DNA of 64,000 nucleotides from Rhizobium sp. Q54. Lineage in GTDB: Bacteria; Pseudomonadota; Alphaproteobacteria; Micropepsales; Micropepsaceae. Made by a program: the position numbers and the translations under genes. The notes beneath the pieces were generated by a model. The model ran no database searches and was not told where the DNA came from. It saw nothing but the letters and a program-made list of their open reading frames with translations. Location: NCBI GenBank assembly GCA_945882615.1, contig CAMCWK010000001.1, positions 1-64,000 of the forward strand. The letters are read 5' to 3'. This document shows, in pieces, positions 7,919 to 17,152 of the stretch (within the stretch, counting starts at the first letter, position 1; the number at the start of each line of letters is the position of its first letter).

Positions 7919-9748
7919 CTACTGCGCCTTGACCTTGACATAGGTGCCCGGTGCGTCGCCCAGCACTTTCAATTTTCCGTCGCCGGGCTGGCGGGCCGGA
8001 ATTTTCTTGCCCGACAGTTTCGACAGCCACTGGTCCCAGTCCGGCCACCAGGAGCCGGGATGCTCGGTTGAACCCGCGCGCCAGCTTTCAATATCTTTCG
8101 CGCCCTTTTCGTTGGTCCAGTACTGGTACTTCTTCGCCGCGGGCGGATTGATCACGCCCGCGATGTGCCCCGACCCGGCGATGATGAAACGCACTGGCCC
8201 GCCGAACAGGTTGACCGACTTGAACACCGAGGCTGCCGGGGCGATGTGATCTTCGCGCGCCGATTGCAGATAGACCGGAACCTTGACCTTGCTGAGGTCG
8301 AGCCGGACGCCCGCCATCTCCATCTTGCCCAGCGCCAGCGCATTTTCCTTGTAGCAGTTGCGCAAATAGGAAAGGTGCAGCTTTTCCGGCATCCGCGTCG
8401 TGTCGCTGTTCCAATAGAGCAGGTCGAAGGGCATGGGCTGCTTGCCCAAAAGGTAATTGTTGATCACGAAGGACCAGATCAGGTCGTTGGCGCGCAGCAT
8501 GTTGAAGGCGCCCGCCATCTTGGAACCGGGCAGTACGCCGCCCTCGCTGTCCATCTTGGCTTTCAGCGCATCGAGCTGGGCTTCGTCCACGAACACCGAC
8601 AGTTCGCCGGCGTCGGAAAAATCGGTCTGCGCCGCCCAGAAGGTGGCGGAGTGAATCCGTTCGTCTCCCTTGGCCGCCATATAGGCGAGGGTGGCCGCCA
8701 GAAGCGTGCCGCCGATGCAATAGCCGACGCAGTTGGGATCCTTCACGCCGGTGGCTTTCTCCACCGCATCCAGCGCGGCGAAGATGCCACCTTTCATATA
8801 TTCCTCGAAGCCCGCATCGGCCATCTCGGCGCCGGGATTGACCCAGCTGACCAGGAACACGGTGTATCCTTGGCCCACCAGCCAGCGCACGAAGCTGTTC
8901 TCGGGCCTAAGATCGATGATGTAGAACTTGTTGATCCAGGGCGGGAAGATCAGCAGTGGCCGCTCATAAACCTGGTCGGTGCTGGGCGAATATTGCAGCA
9001 GCTCCATCACCTCGTTGCGGAACACCACCTTGCCCGGCGCGGTGGCGATATTCTCGCCGATCACAAAACCGTCGGCCGACTGGCGGATGGAAAGCTCGCC
9101 CTGGCCGCGCTCGATATCGGCCAAGAGATTGTCCAGTCCCTTGACCAGATTTTCGCCATTGGAGGCGAGGGTGGCCTTCAGCACATCGGGATTGGTGAGG
9201 GGGAAATTGGTCGGCGCCAGGGCATCGGCGAACTGGCGGGTGTAGAAGGCGACCCGGCCGCGTTCCTTCTCGTCCAGCCCGTTCAGCTTGCCCACCATGT
9301 CCTGCATGGCGTTGGCGGTCAGCAGGTAGCTCTGCTTGATAAAGTCGAAAACCTCGTTCTTTTTCCAGGCTTCGGCGCGGAAACGGCGGTCGCCGGGCGC
9401 GGGCTCCACCACCGGCGAGGCGTCGCCGCCCAGCATGCGCCGCGCCGTGGATTCCCACAGCGTCATGAAATTGTCCCACCACTGCGCCTGCGCCTGCGCC
9501 ACCTGTTCGCGGTTGTCGCCCATCGCCTTGACCAGGTTCAGCATCGCGCCGGAGATATTCAGCGGATCGAGTGGGGCGGCGGTATCGCGTTTGGCCATGC
9601 GGGCGATAAAGTCCACCAGCAGCTGCTGGCTCTTCACGCCGACCGTCAGCATGTTGCGGGCGAAATCCTGGCCGTTCAGCCCGTCGGGCGCCGCGCCGTG
9701 CGATTCGGGCGGGGGCTTTTTGTCGGGAGCAGGCGTTTTGGTCGGCAT
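7919..9748 (-). CDS. phaC: Class I poly(3-hydroxyalkanoate) synthase
   Basis: A 609-aa synthase that polymerises 3-hydroxyacyl-CoA into carbon-storage granules. The lipase-like box is VGYCIGGTLL, with the nucleophilic cysteine at about residue 344. The catalytic Asp lies in SAREDHIAPA and the His in GSGHIAGVINPP. The N-terminal segment with LLIFPPWINKFYIIDLRPENS and the class I length match the family. The start is the ATG before PTKTPAPDKK; the longer ORF start at 9829 would add 27 atypical residues. No phaR, phasin or phaAB is adjacent. Confidence 0.96.
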   Translation of the reverse strand: MPTKTPAPDKKPPPESHGAAPDGLNGQDFARNMLTVGVKSQQLLVDFIARMAKRDTAAPLDPLNISGAMLNLVKAMGDNREQVAQAQAQWWDNFMTLWESTARRMLGGDASPVVEPAPGDRRFRAEAWKKNEVFDFIKQSYLLTANAMQDMVGKLNGLDEKERGRVAFYTRQFADALAPTNFPLTNPDVLKATLASNGENLVKGLDNLLADIERGQGELSIRQSADGFVIGENIATAPGKVVFRNEVMELLQYSPSTDQVYERPLLIFPPWINKFYIIDLRPENSFVRWLVGQGYTVFLVSWVNPGAEMADAGFEEYMKGGIFAALDAVEKATGVKDPNCVGYCIGGTLLAATLAYMAAKGDERIHSATFWAAQTDFSDAGELSVFVDEAQLDALKAKMDSEGGVLPGSKMAGAFNMLRANDLIWSFVINNYLLGKQPMPFDLLYWNSDTTRMPEKLHLSYLRNCYKENALALGKMEMAGVRLDLSKVKVPVYLQSAREDHIAPAASVFKSVNLFGGPVRFIIAGSGHIAGVINPPAAKKYQYWTNEKGAKDIESWRAGSTEHPGSWWPDWDQWLSKLSGKKIPARQPGDGKLKVLGDAPGTYVKVKAQ

Positions 9749-9967
9749 GGGCTGCGACTGTGATAGCCTGGCCACGGTGACAGCCGCAAGACAGCAACGG
9801 TTCTTGGAAAGCCAAGCGCCTGCGCACAATTATCGCAACAATTCACGCGATTTGCGCGGCCAAGCTGCTGGCGCGAAAGGCTTTGGCGCGGTATATCCCT
9901 AAGGCTGGGTTTGGCGCCGCGCGCCCGCGCGGCCGCAGGTGTCGGCGCTGGGAATCGGGATTTTTGC

Positions 9968-11233
9968 ATGACGAAGCATTACACGCGTCCTTTGGTGAAC
10001 CTTGTCTTGGTGGCGGGTCTTGCCGCGGCTGTCAGCGGTTGCCAGACTATGTCGGACTTGGATCCCACCGGCCTGCTGTCCGAAGACGAAGTTGCCGACA
10101 GCCAGTTCCCCACCGACAGTCAGCAGCAGGCGGAAGCCGACGCCAACACCACCACGCCAGATCTCGCCGGGATTCCGGCCCGTCCGCCCGCGCCCGATAC
10201 GATGGCGCAGGCCGATGCCGCCCAGTCCGTCACCGCAGCGGGTGTCCAGGCCCAGTACAGCGCCGATGCCCTGCGCGCCGGTACGGAAGCCACCGCGCCG
10301 CCGCCAGTCGCTAGCGACGCCGCCGCCGCCCGCCAGGCGATGGCCGCCAGCGATGCGCCGCCCACCACTTTTGCCGCCGACACTCCGCCGACCGCCGGTT
10401 CCGCCATGGCGGACGCACCGCCAAGCGCCGCCCCGCCGACCGCCATGGCCTCGGCGGTTCCGCCGCCCGCTGCTGCCGCTCCCATGACGGCCCCGATGCC
10501 GGCTCCGGCGCCCGCGCCGGTCGCCAGCGCGCCCATGGCGCCGCCGCCCGGTGCCGAGCCCGCCGTGCCGGCCGTTCCCATGACAGCCGGGGCCCGTATG
10601 GCCATGGTCAATCCCACCGACGCCCAACTGGGTTTCAAGCCGTCGGTCGCGCCGCCGCTCAATGCCTCGATTTCCCAGTGGGTTTCGCCCCCGATCCTGG
10701 CGCATTACCGCCAGACCGCCGCGCTGGCGGGTAGCGCCGGCACCGGTGCGCCGGCCGTGGCAGCAGTTCCCACCAAGGGTGTCGGTGGTCCCGGCATCAC
10801 GGGTGACGTGATCGCCAATCTCGACGCCGTGCCGGGCACGCCCGCCGGCATGGCCGCCGCCATGAATGGCGGCATCCCGCCCACAGCGACGATCTATTTC
10901 GCCGGGGACGGCACCAGCCTTCCGGCCAGCGCCCGCAGCCAGGTCCGTGACGCCGTGGCGGCCTTTCAGGCCAGCGGCGGGAATGGCACCATCAAGGTGG
11001 TGGGCCATGCCTCCAGCCGTACGCCCAACATGTCGGTGGAACGTCACCTGGAAGTGATCTTCCAGAAGTCTCAGGCCCGCGCCAATGTCGTGGCCCAGGC
11101 GCTGATCCGCGCCGGTGTTCCCGCCAACAGGGTGATCGTGGAAGCGGTGGGCGACAGCCAGCCGATCTATTACGAATCCATGCCCCAGGGCGAAGCCGGC
11201 AACCGCCGCGCGGAGATCTTTGTGCAGGGGTGA
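9968..11233 (+). CDS. OmpA-family outer-membrane lipoprotein with long Ala/Pro linker
   Basis: A 421-aa lipoprotein. The signal peptide ends in a lipobox (AAAVSGC), so Cys at about residue 25 would be lipidated. Residues of about 60-215 are almost entirely Ala, Pro, Met and Thr, probably an extended spacer. The C-terminal ~120 residues form an OmpA-like peptidoglycan-binding domain: TIYFAGDGTSLP, IKVVGHASSR, ARANVVAQALIRAGVPANRV and GNRRAEIFV. It probably links the outer membrane to the cell wall. The start is the ATG at 9968, 57 bases inside the track ORF, because the signal peptide begins there. It diverges from phaC across about 220 bases without another gene. Confidence 0.85.
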   Translation: MTKHYTRPLVNLVLVAGLAAAVSGCQTMSDLDPTGLLSEDEVADSQFPTDSQQQAEADANTTTPDLAGIPARPPAPDTMAQADAAQSVTAAGVQAQYSADALRAGTEATAPPPVASDAAAARQAMAASDAPPTTFAADTPPTAGSAMADAPPSAAPPTAMASAVPPPAAAAPMTAPMPAPAPAPVASAPMAPPPGAEPAVPAVPMTAGARMAMVNPTDAQLGFKPSVAPPLNASISQWVSPPILAHYRQTAALAGSAGTGAPAVAAVPTKGVGGPGITGDVIANLDAVPGTPAGMAAAMNGGIPPTATIYFAGDGTSLPASARSQVRDAVAAFQASGGNGTIKVVGHASSRTPNMSVERHLEVIFQKSQARANVVAQALIRAGVPANRVIVEAVGDSQPIYYESMPQGEAGNRRAEIFVQG

Positions 11234-11243
11234 GCGCGGAGTA

Positions 11244-11268
11244 GCGAAAGGTCCTGTGGACCTTTCGC
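11244..11268. terminator. Perfect 11-bp hairpin after the OmpA-like gene
   Basis: GCGAAAGGTCC and GGACCTTTCGC pair perfectly around TGT, 10 bases after the stop codon. No T-run follows, so it may be an mRNA 3' end or a repeat rather than an intrinsic terminator. The rest of the gap to 11558 is GC-rich, with a second dyad (AGCTTTTCT ... AGAAAAGCT) and no coding signal. Confidence 0.45.
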
Positions 11269-11558
11269 CCGCGCGAACGCCCTGAGCGCAAGCGAAGGGC
11301 CGGGGGGCCGCGCGCCTCCCTCGCTTCGCTCGAAGAGGGACAAGCTTTTCTAGGCTCGCCAACGCTCACCAAGAAAAGCTATGCCAACGCCCCGAGCTTA
11401 GGCGAGGGGCCGGACGGCGCGGCCAAGGGCCGGAGAGCTGCTTCACCCGTGCCATCCCGGAATAACGGCCCCGCGCCAAATCTGCGGCAATTAACCCGAA
11501 AACCATTGCGCCCCGGGCCTGAATCCCGGATTCTCGGGCGTTTCCAGGACTTCAGGCC

Positions 11559-12809
11559 ATGAATACCGATTTCTACCGCATCAAGCGGCTGCCGCCCTAC
11601 ATCTTCGAGGAAGTGAACCGCCTCAAGGCGCAGGCGCGCGCGCGCGGCGAGGACATCATCGATTTCGGGATGGGCAATCCCGACATGGCGACGCCCGACT
11701 ATATCGTCGACAAATTGTGCGAGACCGCGCGCGATCCGCGCGCCCATCGCTATAGCGCATCGCGCGGCATCAAGGGCCTGCGCAAGGCCCATGTGGCCTA
11801 TTACAAGCGCCGTTTCGGCGTCGATCTCAATGCTGACAAAGAAGTGATCGCGGCGCTGGGCTCCAAGGAAGGCTTCGCCAATCTCGCCATGGCGATCACC
11901 GCGCCGGGCGATGTCGTTCTGGTGCCCAACCCGGCCTATCCGATCCATGCCTTCGGTTTCATGATCGCTGGCGCCGCCATCCGGCATGTGCCCGCCACAT
12001 CACCGGAAGAGTATCTGTCGAAGATCGGCGTCGCCACGCGCCATTCGGTGCCGTCGCCGCTGGCGATGGTGGTGAACTATCCGTCCAATCCCACGGCGCA
12101 GGTGGTGGGGCTGGATTTCTACAAGGAGGTCATCAAGTTCGCCAAAAAGCACGAGATCTGGGTGCTGAGCGACCTGGCCTATGCCGACATCTATTTCGAC
12201 GACGCCAATCCGCCGCCCTCGATCCTGCAGGTGGACGGCGCCAAGGATATCGCCATTGAATTCCAGTCGCTGTCCAAGACCTATTCCATGCCCGGCTGGC
12301 GCATGGGTTTTGCCGCCGGCAATGAAAATCTGATCGGCGCGCTGGCGCGCATCAAATCGTATCTGGACTACGGCGCCTTCACGCCCATCCAGGTGGCGGC
12401 GGCGGCGGCGCTGAACGGGCCGCAACACATCGTGGATGAAATCCGCGCCGTCTATAAATCGCGCCGCGACGTGCTGGTCAAAAGCATGGCACAGGCGGGC
12501 TGGGACATTCCCGCGCCGTCGGCTTCCATGTTCGCCTGGGCGCCGGTTCCGGAAAAGTACCGCGAGCTGGGTTCGATGGAATTCGCCAAGGACCTTCTGA
12601 TCCATGCCAAGGTGGCGGTGTCGCCCGGCATCGGCTTTGGCGAGTATGGCGAAGGCCATGTGCGGGTGGCGCTGGTGGAGAATGAACACCGCATCCGCCA
12701 GGCGGCACGCAATGTGAAGAAGTTTCTGCAGTTCGGCACCAACATGGCGCCGCCAGAGTCTTCCGGAAACGAGCCTTCCGGCAAAAAGAAGCTGGCCGCC
12801 ACAAAATGA
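11559..12809 (+). CDS. Alanine/LL-DAP-type class I aminotransferase
   Basis: A 416-aa fold-type I PLP aminotransferase. It contains GMGNPDMATPDYIVDKL, RYSASRGIKGLRKA, PNPAYPIHAFGF, NYPSNPTAQV (Asn contacts PLP), the PLP-lysine loop SLSKTYSMPGWRMGF and the C-terminal HVRVALVENEHRIRQA with the substrate-binding Arg. It resembles the AlaC/YfdZ-type transaminases that sit upstream of homoserine dehydrogenase in alphaproteobacteria. The most likely reaction is alanine-pyruvate/2-oxoglutarate transamination, but aspartate-family substrates cannot be excluded. The stop overlaps the hom start by four bases. Confidence 0.9.
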   Translation: MNTDFYRIKRLPPYIFEEVNRLKAQARARGEDIIDFGMGNPDMATPDYIVDKLCETARDPRAHRYSASRGIKGLRKAHVAYYKRRFGVDLNADKEVIAALGSKEGFANLAMAITAPGDVVLVPNPAYPIHAFGFMIAGAAIRHVPATSPEEYLSKIGVATRHSVPSPLAMVVNYPSNPTAQVVGLDFYKEVIKFAKKHEIWVLSDLAYADIYFDDANPPPSILQVDGAKDIAIEFQSLSKTYSMPGWRMGFAAGNENLIGALARIKSYLDYGAFTPIQVAAAAALNGPQHIVDEIRAVYKSRRDVLVKSMAQAGWDIPAPSASMFAWAPVPEKYRELGSMEFAKDLLIHAKVAVSPGIGFGEYGEGHVRVALVENEHRIRQAARNVKKFLQFGTNMAPPESSGNEPSGKKKLAATK

Positions 12810-14089
12810 ACAAGCCCTTTCGTATTGCCATTGCCGGGCTCGGCACGGTGGGCGGCGGCGTGGTCAAGGCCTTGGCGGCGCGCAAGGACGAGCTTTCTGA
12901 GCGTGCCGGGCGCAGCCTGCAGCTGACGGCCGTTTCGGCGCGCGACAGGAAAAAGGCGCGGGGCTTCGACCTTCTGATCTGGCATGACGATCCGCTGGAC
13001 CTCGCCAAAGGCGATGCCGATCTGGTGGTCGAGCTGATCGGCGGCGATGAGGGCATCGCCCGCCAACTGGTCGAAACCGCGCTCCAAAACGGCAAGCATG
13101 TGGTGACTGCCAACAAGGCGCTGCTGGCCAAGCATGGCAAGGCGCTCGCCGACCTTGCCGAAAGCAAAAACGTCACCCTGAAATTCGAAGCCGCTGCCGC
13201 CGGCGGCATTCCCATTGTTAAGATCTTGCGCGAAGGATTGATCGCGCACGGTGTTGATGCCGTGAAAGGTATTCTCAACGGCACCTGCAATTACATCCTG
13301 ACCGAAATGGAAAGTTCGGGCCGCGGGTTCGCCGAGGTGCTGAAGGAAGCACAGGCCAGGGGCTATGCCGAGGCCGATCCCACACTCGATGTCGGCGGCG
13401 GCGACACCGCGCACAAACTTGCGCTGCTGGCCAGCGTGGCGTTCGGCACCGCGCCGAACTTGGATGCCATCGCGGTGGAAGGCATCGAACACATCACCGC
13501 CGACGATATCGCCTTTGCCAGCGAGTTCGGATTCCGCATCAAACTGTTGGGCGTGGCCCGGCGGATGGGCGGCGCGATCGATCAGAAGGTCCATCCCGCC
13601 ATGGTCCGGGCGCGCAGCCCCCTGGCCAATGTCAGCGGCGCCGCCAACGGCGTGATGGTGGATGCCGGCGAGGCGGGCTCCTTCTTTTTCTCAGGAAGAG
13701 GCGCGGGCGAAGCGCCCACCGCCAGCGCGGTAATCGCCGATATCGTCGAAGCCGCCAGCGGCGCGGTTAGTCCGGTGTTTGGCCGTCCCGCTGCAAGCCT
13801 CACGCCTCTCAAACCCGCGGACGGCAAAGCGGCCGTGTCGCCCTGGTATCTGCGCTTCGAAGTGCTGGATGTCCCCGGCGTTTTGGCTTCCATCGCGGGA
13901 AATCTGGCGGAGGCCGGGGTTTCCATCGAAAGCATGATCCAGCGGGTGCGCGCCCCTGGCGCCCCGGTGGCGATTGTCATGATTACCCATGAAACTTCAC
14001 AGACAAGCGTGGAACGCGCCTTGAAGGTGATTGCCGCCTCGGACAAGGTGCGGGCCCGCCCGTGCATGATTCCCATGGAAGCGGCTTAA
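12806..14089 (+). CDS. hom: Homoserine dehydrogenase
   Basis: A 427-aa enzyme that reduces aspartate semialdehyde to homoserine, the branch point to threonine and methionine. The NAD(P) loop is IAIAGLGTVGGGVVKAL. The active-site region has HVVTANKALLA, FEAAAAGGIPIVKILREG and GILNGTCNYILTEME, and the catalytic lysine region follows in DVGGGDTAHKLALL. A C-terminal ACT domain (FEVLDVPGVLASIAGNL) suggests feedback regulation by threonine. It is translationally coupled to the aminotransferase by ATGA. Confidence 0.97.
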   Translation: MNKPFRIAIAGLGTVGGGVVKALAARKDELSERAGRSLQLTAVSARDRKKARGFDLLIWHDDPLDLAKGDADLVVELIGGDEGIARQLVETALQNGKHVVTANKALLAKHGKALADLAESKNVTLKFEAAAAGGIPIVKILREGLIAHGVDAVKGILNGTCNYILTEMESSGRGFAEVLKEAQARGYAEADPTLDVGGGDTAHKLALLASVAFGTAPNLDAIAVEGIEHITADDIAFASEFGFRIKLLGVARRMGGAIDQKVHPAMVRARSPLANVSGAANGVMVDAGEAGSFFFSGRGAGEAPTASAVIADIVEAASGAVSPVFGRPAASLTPLKPADGKAAVSPWYLRFEVLDVPGVLASIAGNLAEAGVSIESMIQRVRAPGAPVAIVMITHETSQTSVERALKVIAASDKVRARPCMIPMEAA

Positions 14090-14100
14090 AAGAAGACGAT

Positions 14101-15084
14101 ATGACCCTGACCCGCCCGCCCGCCCAGCTCCAGCCGCTCGACCGCGCTTTCGCGCTGGAGGCTGTGCGCGTGACCGAGGCGGCCGCCATCGCCGCCTATG
14201 CCCAGATCGGGCGCGGCAATGAGCATCAGGCCGACCATGCCGCGGTCGAAGCGATGCGCGCGGCCTTCAATGCCTTGCCGATCGACGGCACGGTGGTGAT
14301 CGGCGAGGGTGAACGCGACGAAGCCCCGATGCTGTTCATCGGCGAGAAGGTCGGGCAGGGGGGCCTGTCGGTCGACATCGCGCTGGACCCGCTGGAAGGC
14401 ACCACGCTGACCGCCAAGGCCATGGCCAATGCGCTGGCGGTGATGGCGATGGCCGAGCCGGGCACCATGCTGAATGCGCCTGACACCTATATGGACAAGA
14501 TCGCCATCGGTCCGGGCTTCAAGGACGGGCTGGTCGATCTGGACGCCGAACCCGGCGACAACATCAACGCGATTGCCAAGGCCAAGGGCCTCAAGCCGCA
14601 CGAGGTCACCGCCCTGGTGATGGACCGCCCGCGCCACGAAGCGTTGATCGCCAAGATCCGCAAGGCCGGCGCAAAAGTGAAGCTGATCACCGATGGCGAC
14701 GTTGCCGGGGTGATCGAAGCCACCGACGAAGCCACGGGCGTGGACATTTACATGGGCACCGGCGGCGCGCCCGAAGGCGTGCTGGCGGCAGCCGCCTTGC
14801 GCTGCATCGGCGGCCAGATGCAGGGCCGCCTGATATTCCGCAACGACGACGAGCGTGCCCGTGCCGCCAAATGGGGCGTGAAGGATTTGAATCGCAAATA
14901 CGGGCTGCACGATCTGGTATCGGGCGACGTGGTATTTTCCGCCACCGGCGTCACCGATGGCTCGATGCTGCGCGGCGTGCACCGCGAGGGCGATTTCATC
15001 ACCACCGAAAGCGTGGTGATGCGCTCGGCCACCGGCACGGTGCGCTGGATCCGGGCGCGGCATCTGCGCGCCGAGGGGAATTGA
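14101..15084 (+). CDS. glpX: Class II fructose-1,6-bisphosphatase
   Basis: A 327-aa GlpX-type phosphatase of gluconeogenesis. Signatures are AAAIAAYAQIGRGNEHQAD, VVIGEGERDEAPMLFIGE (metal-binding Glu and Asp), DIALDPLEGTT, TDGDVAGVI and GTGGAPEGVLAAAALRC. The ATG at 14101 was chosen because the track ORF start lies inside hom. A hom-glpX-recJ order is frequent in alphaproteobacteria. Its last four bases overlap the proposed recJ start. Confidence 0.96.
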   Translation: MTLTRPPAQLQPLDRAFALEAVRVTEAAAIAAYAQIGRGNEHQADHAAVEAMRAAFNALPIDGTVVIGEGERDEAPMLFIGEKVGQGGLSVDIALDPLEGTTLTAKAMANALAVMAMAEPGTMLNAPDTYMDKIAIGPGFKDGLVDLDAEPGDNINAIAKAKGLKPHEVTALVMDRPRHEALIAKIRKAGAKVKLITDGDVAGVIEATDEATGVDIYMGTGGAPEGVLAAAALRCIGGQMQGRLIFRNDDERARAAKWGVKDLNRKYGLHDLVSGDVVFSATGVTDGSMLRGVHREGDFITTESVVMRSATGTVRWIRARHLRAEGN

Positions 15085-16844
15085 GCGAAGCGGCCGCATT
15101 CGGCGTCGCCCGTTCCTTTTCGGGCCGCCGCTGGCTGCTGAAAGCGGTGGATACGGACATCGAGCGCGACCTGCTCCGCGACATCTCGCCGGTGCTGTCG
15201 CGGCTTCTGGCGCTGCGCGGCATCACCGCGTCCGAGGCGGCGGACTATCTGACGCCCAAGCTCAAACACCTGCTGCCCGACCCCAATATTCTCAAAGACA
15301 TGGCCGCCGCCGTCGCCCGCGTCAGCGCGGCGCTGGAAGCTGGCGAGCGTATCGCCATATTCGGTGACTACGATGTCGATGGTTCGACCTCGGCGGCGTT
15401 GCTGTCGGATTTCCTGACCGCGCTGGGCGCGCCGCCCCGCATCTACATCCCCGACCGCATGACCGAAGGCTATGGTCCGTCACCGGCGGCGATGCGGGTG
15501 CTGCATACCGAGGGCGCCAGGCTGGTGATCACGGTGGATTGCGGCGCCGCCGCCATCGCGGCGCTGGAAGAAGCCAAGGTGCTGGGTATGGATGTGGTGG
15601 TGCTGGATCATCACCGGGTCGAGGTGCCGCCGCCGGCACTCGCCCATGTGAATCCCAACCAGCCGGAGGACACCTCAGGGCTGGGGCATCTTTGCGCCGC
15701 CGGCGTGTGTTTCCTGTTCCTGGTGGCGCTCAATCGCCATCTGCGCGATAGCGGCTTCTACGAAACGCGCGGCATGGCCGAGCCGGACCTGCGGCTCTTT
15801 CTCGATCTGGTCGGTCTGGCCACCATCTGCGATGTGGTGCCGCTGAGCGGCGTCAACCGCGCCTTTGTCCGCTTCGGGCTGGGACAGATTTCCACCTTGT
15901 CGCGTCCGGGCCTGGCCGCGCTGGCGGGCGTGGCGGGCGTGAAAGCGCCCTTCACGCCCTATCACCTGGGCTATGTCTTCGGGCCGCGCATCAATGCCGG
16001 CGGTCGGGTCGGGCGTTCGTCGCTGGGTGTCGATCTGCTGACGGCGCGCGAAAGCGAACAGGCGAATGACTTCGCCGCCCAGCTCGACCTGCACAACAAG
16101 GAACGCCAGGCGATCGAGAAACTCATTCTGGAAGAGGCCATCGCGCAAGGCGCGACCCAGGTCAATGCGCCCTTCATCCTGGTGTCGGGCGAGGGGTGGC
16201 ATCCCGGCGTGGTCGGCATCGTGGCGGGACGCTTGAAGGAACGCTTCGCCAAGCCCGCCTTTGTCGCGGGATTCGAAGGCGGCATGGGGCGCGGTTCGGC
16301 CCGCTCCATTCCCGGCATTGATCTGGGTGGCATCATCCGTGCCGCCGCGCAGGCCAAGGTGATCGAATATGGCGGCGGCCATGCCATGGCGGCGGGCTTT
16401 TCGCTGATGTCGGGACAGATCGAGGGCTTTCGCAAGTTCGTCGAGGATCAGTTCAGCAGCACCGGTCCGGCCTTGGCGGCAGCCAACGACCTGTCTCTCG
16501 ACGCGGTGTCCTCTCCCGCCGGGGCCAATGTCGCCCTGGTGCAGGAGATCGCGGCGGCGGGCCCATTCGGGGCCGGCAATCCCGAACCCCTGCTGGTCCT
16601 GCCGGATGTCCGGGTGGCCTTCGCCGATATTGTCGGCAAGGCGCATGTGAAGCTGCGGCTGGGGGGCGGCGACGGCAAGATGCTGGACGCCATTGCCTTC
16701 AGGGCCGTCGGAACGCCTCTGGGAGACGGGCTTCTGGCCGCCCGGGGCAGGCGCATCCATGTAGCCGGACGGGTGCGGCAGGACGAATGGAACGGCCGTA
16801 TCCGGGTCCAGCTGGAAATCGAGGATGCGGCCCCGGTTGTTTAG
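15081..16844 (+). CDS. recJ: Single-stranded-DNA-specific exonuclease RecJ
   Basis: A 587-aa 5'-3' ssDNA exonuclease of recombination and mismatch repair. The DHH domain shows IAIFGDYDVDGSTSAALL and VLDHHRVE, with further acidic ligands in ITVDCGAAA. The DHHA1 domain ends in YGGGHAMAAGFSL, and an OB-fold tail closes with VAGRVRQDEWNGRIRVQLEIED. The start is a TTG overlapping the glpX stop (TTGA) with GAGGGG just upstream. The track ORF begins 70 codons earlier inside glpX and is not credible. Conserved ARSFSGRRWLL requires a start upstream of it. Confidence 0.94.
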   Translation: MSEAAAFGVARSFSGRRWLLKAVDTDIERDLLRDISPVLSRLLALRGITASEAADYLTPKLKHLLPDPNILKDMAAAVARVSAALEAGERIAIFGDYDVDGSTSAALLSDFLTALGAPPRIYIPDRMTEGYGPSPAAMRVLHTEGARLVITVDCGAAAIAALEEAKVLGMDVVVLDHHRVEVPPPALAHVNPNQPEDTSGLGHLCAAGVCFLFLVALNRHLRDSGFYETRGMAEPDLRLFLDLVGLATICDVVPLSGVNRAFVRFGLGQISTLSRPGLAALAGVAGVKAPFTPYHLGYVFGPRINAGGRVGRSSLGVDLLTARESEQANDFAAQLDLHNKERQAIEKLILEEAIAQGATQVNAPFILVSGEGWHPGVVGIVAGRLKERFAKPAFVAGFEGGMGRGSARSIPGIDLGGIIRAAAQAKVIEYGGGHAMAAGFSLMSGQIEGFRKFVEDQFSSTGPALAAANDLSLDAVSSPAGANVALVQEIAAAGPFGAGNPEPLLVLPDVRVAFADIVGKAHVKLRLGGGDGKMLDAIAFRAVGTPLGDGLLAARGRRIHVAGRVRQDEWNGRIRVQLEIEDAAPVV

Positions 16845-16860
16845 TGTTTACGCATTCTCT

Positions 16861-16945
16861 CACCATGGCCGGCCCCCGAGCCGGCCATCCAGGGCCACAG
16901 GCGCATTTGTTTCGCTGGATGGGCGGGTCAGGCCCGCCCATGGTG
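16861..16945. repeat. REPIN-like double hairpin repeat (copy A)
   Basis: Two hairpins in tandem (ATGGCCGG...CCGGCCAT and ATGGGCGGG...CCCGCCCAT) are joined by CCAGGG...CTGG, and the whole unit is bounded by CACCATGG and CCATGGTG. The same architecture occurs at 36251-36339, also upstream of a tRNA gene. It occupies the gap after recJ. Confidence 0.7.
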
Positions 16946-17001
16946 AAAAGGGGGAGGGTCGAGACCGTCTGCTCTGCCCCCCACAACCGCCTGATTTTGG
17001 G

Positions 17002-17030
17002 TTGCAAAAGCCATTTTTGGCCGGTAAACC
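17002..17030 (+). promoter_or_regulatory. Probable tRNA-Glu promoter
   Basis: TTGCAA and TAAACC are separated by 17 bases, with the -10 element ending 15 bases before the tRNA. Spacing and position fit a housekeeping promoter; the -10 is weak. Confidence 0.45.
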
Positions 17031-17045
17031 CCGGGCCTTCCGGAG

Positions 17046-17120
17046 GCGCCCTTCGTCTATCGGTTAGGACTCAGGATTTTCATTCCTGCAAGGGGGGTTC
17101 GACTCCCCCAGGGCGCACCA
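17046..17120 (+). tRNA. tRNA-Glu (TTC anticodon)
   Basis: A full cloverleaf is visible. The acceptor is GCGCCCT/AGGGCGC, and the D arm holds GGTTAGG. The anticodon stem is CAGGA/TCCTG around TTTTCAT. The T arm GGGGG/CCCCC encloses TTCGACT, and CCA is encoded. The anticodon TTC reads GAA/GAG. Confidence 0.97.
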
Positions 17121-17152
17121 TTCATTCCAATCGCGCCGCGATTGGAATGAAT
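17120..17152. repeat. Perfect 33-base inverted repeat directly after tRNA-Glu
   Basis: ATTCATTCCAATCGCG and CGCGATTGGAATGAAT pair perfectly around a single C. The repeat begins on the last base of the tRNA CCA. No T-run follows. A GACAAGGCGGGCCGCGCGAC stretch comes next and recurs in similar form after tRNA-Pro. The remaining gap to 17433 holds another copy of the CAGCG-AGTGAGC-GGCCGCGGCAGG motif near 17245 but no gene. Confidence 0.75.

Noticed and set aside
8165-9763. 532-aa plus-strand ORF opposite phaC
   Set aside because: It is antisense to a complete PHA synthase with intact catalytic residues; its His/Gln/Gly-rich composition is typical of a GC-rich shadow frame.
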